The position numbers and the translations under genes are program-made. Shown here piece after piece: positions 56,780-64,000 of a DNA stretch of 64,000 nucleotides (position 1 is the first letter of the stretch; each line of letters starts with the position of its first letter). The notes below the pieces were generated by a model. The model ran no database searches. It was given only the letters and a program-made list of their open reading frames with translations, and was not told the origin of the DNA. The stretch comes from Celoporthe dispersa (lineage: Eukaryota; Ascomycota; Sordariomycetes; Diaporthales; Cryphonectriaceae), in assembly GCA_016584495.1 (NCBI GenBank), contig WAID01000004.1:2852001-2916000 (forward strand). The letters are read 5' to 3'.

Positions 56780-57507
56780 CCAAAAGTTGAGACAGTGTCG
56801 TGATTACAAAGAGGTCCGGGTAAAGCTGCCATGACGCATTGCTTTCATTGCCGAGCGTCGGGGACACCACAGCAGGCCGCACTGAAAATAGGGCAAGTAC
56901 TTACTTAACTAAGCGTCTTGATACCTAATAACTCGGAAAACGCCATGCAGAGTTCAAGCGCCTGTTACAGTTTTGCTCGGAAACAATTAACACGCTGAAG
57001 CATTTTTTCTTCTGAACTGTCTGGTGACTTTGTGAGTAGCTCAAGGTAATTAATTATGAGCCGGCGGCATGGAGAAACAATATTCTATAAAATTATACAG
57101 CAATACCATGTGCGTTTGCATACAAATGTGTGGTTACGATTTTCAAAAATGCCAACCCCCATTTTTCTCCGCTCCAGAGTCGTATTCGTCAGTATATATC
57201 CCGAGAAGACTGAGCGCACAGGGCCTGATTTGGACAAACGTCACCAAGGCTTACCGGCCGAACGCTATTTGTTGTTGTGTAATAATTCCACGAAAAGGAA
57301 AAAAAGTCTTTAGACGGAGTGGGCGGGCTGGATATGGATGATATGAAATCACACATGCAGGAGAACTCAAAACAAAAGCTTAATCAAGGGTCTGTATTGG
57401 AAATCTTAAAAGACTGTCTTTCCTTGGGTGGCGGCCTGGTGCACTGAGTGACTTTGGCCGTGCTGCCGCTTTAGAGAGGTCTATTCTTTGCATGAGATCT
57501 GTGGAAA
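56780..57507. other. Divergent intergenic region
   Basis: Between the VOC (-) and CE16 esterase (+) genes; presumably both promoters. No gene seen. Confidence 0.4.
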
Positions 57508-59039
57508 ATGAAGGGCTTTCATGTCTGTCTGTTGCTCCGCTGGCTGGGCAGCCCGGTCTTAGCCGCTCTCACCGGTTCAGCCACCCTGGATGCCTTCTCA
57601 AGTCTGGTGTATGAGCCCCCTGGCTTGGAAGGACAGCATTCATGTATCAGCCCTAACCATGTCTCGACATCTACAGGGTATTTGGCGATTCTTACACGGA
57701 CGACGGAGTCTACTCCTACACGCCAGAGCCGGACGGAAGCACCGTAAGAGGGCCCCCTTTCATCAAACCCAGCTGAAGAGCCAGCACCGCTGACAGAGAG
57801 GTCTGTCTGCAGTCCAATGACACCACGACCGGCGGCCGGATCTGGACCGAGTACATCCAACAATACACCGGCATCAACCTCTACGACTATGCGGTCTCGG
57901 GAGCTGTTTGTGATGCCTACTTCTCCCCGTCGGCTCGAAGTGGTGTAATGCAAGACCAGGTGCCGTTATTTCTTGAGGATCATGCGTACGTCGGCAACGG
58001 CTCTCTGGTCGACCCAGCCAATGAGACAATCTAGTAGGCATGACTTTTTTCCTTCTTCTTCTTTGCCCCTTCTTTTCTTTCTCTCTGGCTTAGTGGGATG
58101 GTTCACTGAATTCTTGGGACCAGTGCGATTTGGATTGGTACCAATGATCTCGGCCCAGGTGGGTGTCTTCCCTTGGTTACCTTGACGGCAGACCAGCTTT
58201 GATAGAACATGGGTTTCCTGACTCGGAAGCAAGCTGCATTCTTCACGGACAATCGACTGAACCTGACGATCCTGGATTATATCAGCTGTGTCTATGAGCA
58301 GCTCGATGTGTTGTATGGAGCAGGGGCACGCAACTTTGTGCTCCTGAACATAGCCCCTCTCGACTATACCCCGATGTACGCTCTGCCGGAGAACGGAGGG
58401 GTGATTGATTCTCACTACTGGCTCAACGAGGATCAGTACAGCACCAACGTGTACGTGCCTTCTTTCCTACATCTCGTCTGGGTTTCTTCAGCTTGCAGCT
58501 AGAACCTTGCGTTCTCGTTGCGCTGTAGTAGTTCATCCGGGCGTGGACTTGATCAGGATAAGACTCACAGGCGGGGATGGCAGAACGCTTGTAAGCGAAA
58601 AGATGCGCGAGTATGTTGCACTTGTCAACTCGATATACAACATTCAGTCGCCGTACGAGATGTTGATTTCGGATCGCTATCCCGAGAGTTCATTCACGGT
58701 ATATGATGTCCACGCGTTGGTAAGGAAAGCCCCTCACCTGCCAAGTCGACCTTTATTTTTTGTTATTTTTTGGAGGGGAATAACAAGATGATACAGCTGA
58801 GCGACATCTGGCACAACCCGTCAGGGTACCTCAACGGCACGGCGCCCCTGAACGTGACCTCGTCCATTGCTCAATGTGGTAGTCCCTGTGACAACTCATC
58901 CGTGCGGGATAGCTATATGTGGTACGACACACTGCACCCCTCAGAACAGACGGACCGGATCATCGCGCAGGAGTTTGTGAGCATGGTCAGCGGGAATGGC
59001 ACCTGGAGCAAGACCTGGACGTCGGCGAGCGATGCATGA
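57508..59039 (+). CDS. Secreted GDSL/SGNH esterase, CE16-like acetylesterase
   Basis: Predicted exons 57508-57608, 57677-57743, 57813-58033, 58124-58158, 58206-58450, 58584-58719 and 58797-59039. An N-terminal hydrophobic segment (LLLRWLGSPVLAALTG) looks like a signal peptide. Block I is VVFGDSYTDDG (nucleophile Ser), followed by GGRIWTEYIQQYTG, LYDYAVSGAVCD (Gly block), IWIGTNDLG (Asn block) and WYDTLHPSEQTDRI (catalytic Asp/His). This is the order of CE16 family acetylesterases that remove acetyl groups from hemicellulose oligomers. N-glycosylation sites are common (NGSL, NDTT, NLTI, NVTS, NDS-like). The exon sum is one base too many: the reading frame needs one base fewer in exon 4 (CCC at 58154-58156) or a junction I could not find. 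Length about 348 aa. Confidence 0.83.
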
Positions 59040-59752
59040 GACACAAGCGCCCGAGCCCAATGTGTGCGTGCCGCGTGTGCGTGGGCAACCTACGGGGCAG
59101 ATGGGCACGTATTTATTACTGCAGTATGATAGGCACGTACCTGGGCAGTGGAACCCCTATCATGTATGTGCTGTAGTCAGCCGACATCGCCTCCAGAAGA
59201 TGAAGGCCCATAGCAGCTTTAAAGATTGTATACATTGCACCTACACCAGGAGTTCAAGGGCCAAGGCTCCAGGTGATCGTGGTTGATTCCAGTATCTAGC
59301 TGCGTTTATTCTTGATACAAAGTTACATGCAGGAGGGCATTGCACAGAAATAGTAACAGAAATATCACTGAGAAAAAAACAGTCTCCAAGCTGGAAAAGA
59401 TAAAGGATACTTATTTCCTATCAATTGTTTATTCCCCAATCGTGCCTACTTTCCCTTCCCCAACCCCTTCCTCCGCACCTTCCCAGCCGCGTGTGCGCCC
59501 TTCCCCGCATATGCTTGAGTACCAAAAATTGGTGTTGTCGGCGGCGTCTTGATTCCCATCCACGGTTCTCTTTCCCTGACCTTGTCTCACCTCTATGACG
59601 TTCGAGGCCGACCAACCTGACTTGATGCCTGGCCGTGATCACCGTCCTTGCTCAGCTGATGGAATACCTTGCCAAAAGAAGACAACCCTCATCGCGCCAG
59701 GTCCTCCAACCAGCTCACTACTTTCCAGAGCAAACCACCGACCACCGAAGCC
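59040..59752. other. Intergenic region
   Basis: 3' of the CE16 gene and promoter of the FMN dehydrogenase gene, with CT-rich stretches at 59450-59490 and 59560-59600. No ORF supported. Confidence 0.4.
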
Positions 59753-61468
59753 ATGTTGAGCGGCTCCGAGGTCGCCAGGCACAAATCCCCAGACTCGTGC
59801 TGGATGGTGATACACGGCAGAGTCTACGATGTGACCAAGTTCCTAGATAAACACCCAGGAGGTCGCTCGATCCTGCTCAGGCAGGCCGGAGCCGTGAGTA
59901 TTCAACAACTTTAGCACCTCTAGCAAGAGGACATACTCACTGTGCAGCGTGGTAATCGGGTATTAATTCATATTGATGCCGGCCCAGGACGCCACGCCAG
60001 AGTTCGACAAGATCCACGCGACAGAAGTCCTCGATGACCTGCCAGAGGGTAGCAACCTCGGCGAGCTGGACCCCTCCACAGCCGAGGCGCTCAGCATCCC
60101 CGCACCTGACACGGCCGTCACCACCGCCGCCGCCGCCGACAGCAAGGAGGTGCGCCCACTGGCCCTGTGCGTGCGTGCGTCCGACTTCCGCACCGAGGCC
60201 AAGAAGGTGCTGAGCCGGCGGTCGTGGGTCTACATCTCGAGCAGCGCCAACTCGGGCCAGTCGATGCAGGGCAACCTCGACGCCTGGGCCCAGGTGACCT
60301 TCCGCCCGCGCGTCCTGCGCAACGTCGCGAGCGTGTCGGCGCGCACCTCGATCCTGGGCCAGCCGTCCGTCGGACCGTTCTTTGTCGGGCCGATGGGGAC
60401 GATGGGCATGGCGCACCCCGGCGCGGAGCTGGAGATGGTGCACGGCCTGGTGCGCAGGGTGTGCACGCCGTCCTCTCCACGGCCAGCTCCAAGGCGTGGG
60501 GGGACGTGATGGATTTTCACACCCGGGAGCTCGCCAAGGTGGGAGGAGGCGCCGGGGAGAACCCGGCCAGGCTGTTCTTCCAGCTGTATATCCCGACGGA
60601 CAGGCAAAAGGCCATCGAGCTCGTGCAGAGGGTGAGGGAGGCCGGCTACAAGGGCCTGTTCATCACCGTGGACACGAACGTCCTCGGGAAGCGGACAGCG
60701 GACCGCCGGAAGCAGGCAGAGGAGTCCCTGGAGGACGGTAGGGACCACAGCACCACTGCCCAGCCCGCAGGAACCCAAGGCAGCGAGAACCAATACGCTC
60801 CCGCAGTGGGCGCGCGCCCTGTCCCCGGGCAGCTGAGCCCCATGGTCAACTGGGAGGACCTGGAGTGGATCAGGAGGGAGTGGCCCGGCCCCATCGTCCT
60901 GAAGGGGATCCAGACGGCCGAGGACGCACGGCTGGCTGCAGAGAACGACTGCCAGGGCATCTTGCTCAGTAACCACGGGGGCCGGCAGCAGCATTCCGCC
61001 CCGAACGGCCTGGCGACGCTGTTGGAGATCAGGGCCTACTGTCCTGAGGTCCTCGAGAAGATGGAGGTCTATGTGGATGGTGGATGCCGAGACGGTGCGG
61101 ACATCCTCAAGGCCCTGGCGCTGGGCGCTACTGCCGTGGGATTCGGACGGCCGTTCCTCTACGCTATGGCTGCTTATGGCTCAGCAGGAGTGCAAAAGCT
61201 GGTAGACAGTAAGTGATAAAATAATACCCCGCGTGTGTGGGGGGAGGGGGAGGGGAGGGGGCATGGTGGCGCTGATTATAATGTACTTGCGCGGCTGCTG
61301 ACATCTCGGCGTGTTAATCTTTTAGTCCTCTCGGAAGAGCTGGCCATCGGCATGGCCCTACTGGGCGTCACTGCGCTCGACCAGCTCCGGCCTGAGATGG
61401 TGAACGCCCAGCCGCTCATCAACAACATGTGGCGACCTGAACTTCCCTCCATCCTGAGCCGTCTCTGA
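59753..61468 (+). CDS. Cytochrome b2-like FMN-dependent alpha-hydroxyacid dehydrogenase
   Basis: Exons 59753-59893, 59988-61208 and 61326-61468 give about 501 aa if one base is restored. The N-terminal cytochrome b5 domain starts at MLSGSEVARHKSPDSCWMVI and includes KFLDKHPGG (heme-ligating His). Then comes the FMN barrel: KVLSRRSWVYISSSANSG, PFFVGPMGTMGMAHPGAE, FQLYIPTDRQKA, FITVDTNVLGKR, PIVLKGIQTAEDARLA, ILLSNHGGRQ (catalytic His and Arg) and VYVDGGCRDGADILKALALG. At CGCAGGGTGTGC (60457-60459) the frame breaks; one more G gives RRGVHAVLSTASSKAW. No mitochondrial presequence precedes the b5 domain, unlike yeast Cyb2, so it may be cytosolic or use another hydroxy acid. Electrons should pass from FMN to the b5 heme. 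Confidence 0.88.
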
Positions 61469-62230
61469 GCCGTCTAGAGGAAGAAGAAGAGAAAGAAGAG
61501 GCTGAGCGGTCGACGCATCCCTTTTTGGGGGCGGATCTACGAGGAGATGGCAGCCTAGATGCACAAAACAATGCTCAAGAGGTGACACTAGAGGGAACAG
61601 AAATTTCAAGGGCCAAAGAGCGCAAGGTCCAGTCAGTCTCTCCAAGGCGAGCTCTGGAGCAGCAGGAGCTGCGAGATCGTCCGAGAGCCCGAGGCGTCAT
61701 GCCGTCAACGGGTATCCGACGCAGGTCGTTGGCAAGATTCATCATCATTATTCCGTGTTTACTAGAGTCATATATTATGATAGAGACCGACTTGGAAAGC
61801 CACCATGACACTCCTCCAACCCCCCTTCTCAGCTGAAGAGCCGTTCATGTCCTATCACGTCACATCCCGACTGAGACAATCCAACATGCAGTGGCTGCAG
61901 AGAAGGCCCCGAGGGCGGGCCAGCCACAAATCTGCAATCTCTCGCCCTCGGGTAGCAAGCAGCAACGTCACGGGGATGCTGGATCGGGGAGAGGGGGTCA
62001 TTCTACTCGGGAGGGGTGATATAAGCGTCATACATAAACGACTGCCTCTTTTGACGTTGCACGACGTTTTCTGCCCTCGTATTGGTACGAGGCTGAATGG
62101 GGAAAACTTTGATTCGACACCTTTCCGGTGTTGGGCTCTGATCTCAACCAACACAAACACTGACCACTGTCATAGTATATACAGACACACAAGATCATAC
62201 ATACGCGCACACCAAGGTCCAGCAAGCAAT
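61469..62230. other. Intergenic region
   Basis: Upstream of the membrane-protein gene. The frame is open from 61805 into that gene, but the upstream part is not protein-like, so it is taken as 5' UTR. A G-rich region lies within the preceding gene's last intron (61236-61262). Confidence 0.4.
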
Positions 62231-64000
62231 ATGGGCTACACGAGTCTGGGAGAAGCGATTCCCCGCCTCGCTAACCTCACGTATCGTGCGCCGAGCACCC
62301 TGCCAATCTCCTTTGGCGGCCAGAACTTCACCCACTGCTGCCTCGTCGCCATGAACCAGTCCCTCCACGTCGGCGACGGGCCCAACGGATCCCTAGCGTT
62401 CAGCAGCCCCGCCTACTTCCTCCCGTCGCTCACCATCGCCGAGCTCGAGTCCGCAGTGTCGGCCCAGTCCGGCCTGTTCCCCTGCGGCGCAAGCTGGAAC
62501 GGAGACCGGCAGGGCGCGCCTGTCGTGCGCGTCCCGTACGGCTGGTGCCTGGCGCAGTGCGGAGGGTGGGAGATCAGCACCTTTGACGTGCTCTCCCAGT
62601 GGGTCGGCCCCCTCGTGCAGTTCATCCTGCCCAGCCTGGCCTTTTGCCTCAACGTCCCGAGGGTCCGGAAGATCACCATCCCGAACGGCGTCTTCCAGGC
62701 CCACCCGCGGAGCGTCCTGGGGTTCGTGACGTACTGGATCCGGCTCGGCTGGGCCATGCTCCTCATGACGGTCGACACGTTCCTGTGGCTGTCCATCTGC
62801 TTTGCCTTTGCCGGCCCCATGCTGCTGAGCGCCGTGTACGAGTTCGTGCTGGACCGGAAGATCCTAGAGTTTCTCAGTCCGCCGAGGGAGAAGAGGAGAA
62901 GGGAGCGGCCTGTGGTTTCGATGCGGCTGAGGGCGCAGTTGTTGTTGGCGGTGGTGGTGGGAAACCTGCGCCTCTCCACGGGCCGCAGAAGCACCACGCT
63001 GGCCTCTGCCGAGAGTCCTCCGAGTGAGGGAGACCACAAGACTCACCGCAGCAGACACCCATTGTCGACGATGACCAATCCGCTCTCAGATAATACCTGG
63101 TCGAGAATCATGGCGATGGTAGACGACGAGGAGGAGGCCGACGCCACGAGCCCTCGCAAGGTGGCGTTGTCGACCAAGCTGAAGGCCATCCTCAACTCTC
63201 AAGCAAGGTCAGTACTCATGACGCCAGAAAAAAACATCCGAATACGTCCGTTCGGCTCAAGTTTAATAACGTGAGATCGGGAGGGAATAAAAAAAAAGCT
63301 TCGGGTCGACAATCGGCGGACCTATACTGTTCTTCGTCGGAGGCTTCATCTACACGTGCATAGACATCCACAGCAACAGCCTCGGGGACAACGACACAGC
63401 CCACGCCTTGGCCTTCGGAATGTGTGAGTCCTCCAGGGGTTCGTCAAGGTCAAGTACTTGCTGACCACGTCGTCGTCGCCGCCGTTGTCATCGTCAGGGT
63501 ACATGACAGTCCCGCACCTGGCCATCATTGCCAGCGCCATGCTTGCCGCCTCGAGCCCAAACGCTCTGCAGGGCATCGTCTGGGACGGCGGTGCGGCGGC
63601 CTCGAGAGATAGATTCGAGAAGGGGTTCTGGGACTCGGTCAAGGCCAAGATGCAGCAGTATAGATCCTTGAGGTGGATCCTTGTGCAGCTGCGCGGGTAT
63701 GAGCTTGTCGAGAACACCTATGACGGACACTTCCAGACGGTATCGCTGTGGAACCGCGGCCTGAACAAACGCCGCTGGGTACAGGAGGCCGTCCGGGACT
63801 ACACTGTCAGGTATGAACAGAGCAGCAGCAGGGAGTCTCTGATGGCGCCAGAGGACGTGCGAGGGGCACTCAAGGAAGACATCGGCGACATCATGAACAC
63901 CCTCATCGCAACGGCATTCCTCTTCATCGTGCCGTCCGCCCTGGCATTTCTGACCTCGTACAACACGCCGCGGAAAGGAACGCCGCGGAAAGGAATCGCA
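62231..64000 (+). CDS. Fungal multi-pass membrane protein, unknown function (3' end beyond window)
   Basis: Exons 62231-63207, 63299-63423 and 63498 to the window end. Phases fit and the frame is open at the edge, so the gene is partial. The N-terminal soluble part (LPISFGGQNFTHCCLVAMNQ, several Cys) looks lumenal or extracellular. Membrane segments follow: VGPLVQFILPSLAFCLN, GWAMLLMTVDTFLWLSICFAF, then across intron 1 GGPILFFVGGFIYTCIDI, across intron 2 YMTVPHLAIIASAMLAASSP, and near the edge IMNTLIATAFLFIVPSALAF. An Arg/Lys-rich cytoplasmic loop (PPREKRRRER) lies between. The MxxPHLAI..A..LA..NPN-like block is seen in a family of uncharacterised fungal membrane proteins; no function can be assigned. 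Confidence 0.8.

Noticed and set aside
49177..61468. Possibility of a secondary-metabolite gene cluster
   Set aside because: No polyketide, peptide or terpene synthase is present. The esterase, dehydrogenase, receptor and phosphatase-like genes face different ways and have no shared pathway that the sequence shows.
1..64000. CRISPR arrays, rRNA and tRNA genes
   Set aside because: No spaced direct repeats of CRISPR type and no clear tRNA arm pairs or rRNA sequence were seen; the tandem repeats found are LTR units and microsatellites.

Overview
This window is nuclear DNA of a filamentous ascomycete (Pezizomycotina). Sordariomycetes is the most likely class, but the species is not identified. 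The evidence is GC-rich coding exons split by short GT-AG introns (about 50-135 bp), fungus-specific families (Zn2Cys6 regulator, RTA1, NACHT NLR with C-terminal C2H2 fingers, Git3-like receptor, AIM6, GT15 mannosyltransferase), and a large AT-rich block made only of G:C to A:T-mutated transposons, as left by repeat-induced point mutation (RIP).

Layout. 0.8-2.9 kb (+): Zn2Cys6 transcription factor. 3.2-4.2 kb (-): RTA1 membrane protein. 4.9-5.9 kb (-): DUF924 protein. 6.4-7.9 kb (-): mitochondrial acyl-CoA dehydrogenase, divergent from mitoribosomal protein uS12m (8.5-9.1 kb, +). 9.5-11.0 kb (-): Golgi alpha-1,2-mannosyltransferase. 11.0-13.6 kb: gene-poor. 13.6-17.1 kb (-): NLR-like NACHT protein. 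18.0-36.6 kb (+): a SNF2-family helicase gene split by a 15.45-kb nested transposon (18,035-33,484). 37.4-40.0 kb (+): PAT1. 40.8-42.2 kb (-): RNA polymerase III subunit Rpc5. 43.6-44.3 kb (-): Gln/His-rich hypothetical protein. 44.3-49.2 kb: long gene-poor stretch with microsatellites. 49.2-50.4 kb (-): histidine-phosphatase-family protein. 50.9-52.3 kb (-): Git3-like GPCR. 54.3-55.8 kb (+): AIM6-like protein. 56.3-56.8 kb (-): glyoxalase/VOC protein. 57.5-59.0 kb (+): secreted CE16 esterase. 59.8-61.5 kb (+): cytochrome b2-like FMN dehydrogenase. 62.2 kb to the window end (+): multi-pass membrane protein.

The main discovery is the nested insertion. A Tc1/mariner-type (TA target, IS630-like DDE transposase) element with 146-bp terminal inverted repeats sits in codon 21 of the SNF2 gene. 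Its own transposase gene is interrupted by an 11.2-kb Ty3/gypsy chromovirus LTR retrotransposon with 403/404-bp LTRs and a GTATT duplication. Joining the flanks through a single TA restores an open frame, and all downstream exon phases add up to about 876 codons, so only the insertion breaks the helicase gene. The retrotransposon LTR carries an array of 23-bp units with palindromic GTGAATTCAC cores. Both elements carry coding-like segments I could not assign.

A caution for users: six genes with otherwise good reading frames each need single-base corrections, mostly at short G/C runs (near 5,280; 15,103; 15,963; 39,519; 51,685; 58,155; 60,458). The housekeeping gene PAT1 is among them, so at least some are probably consensus errors rather than real pseudogenization.
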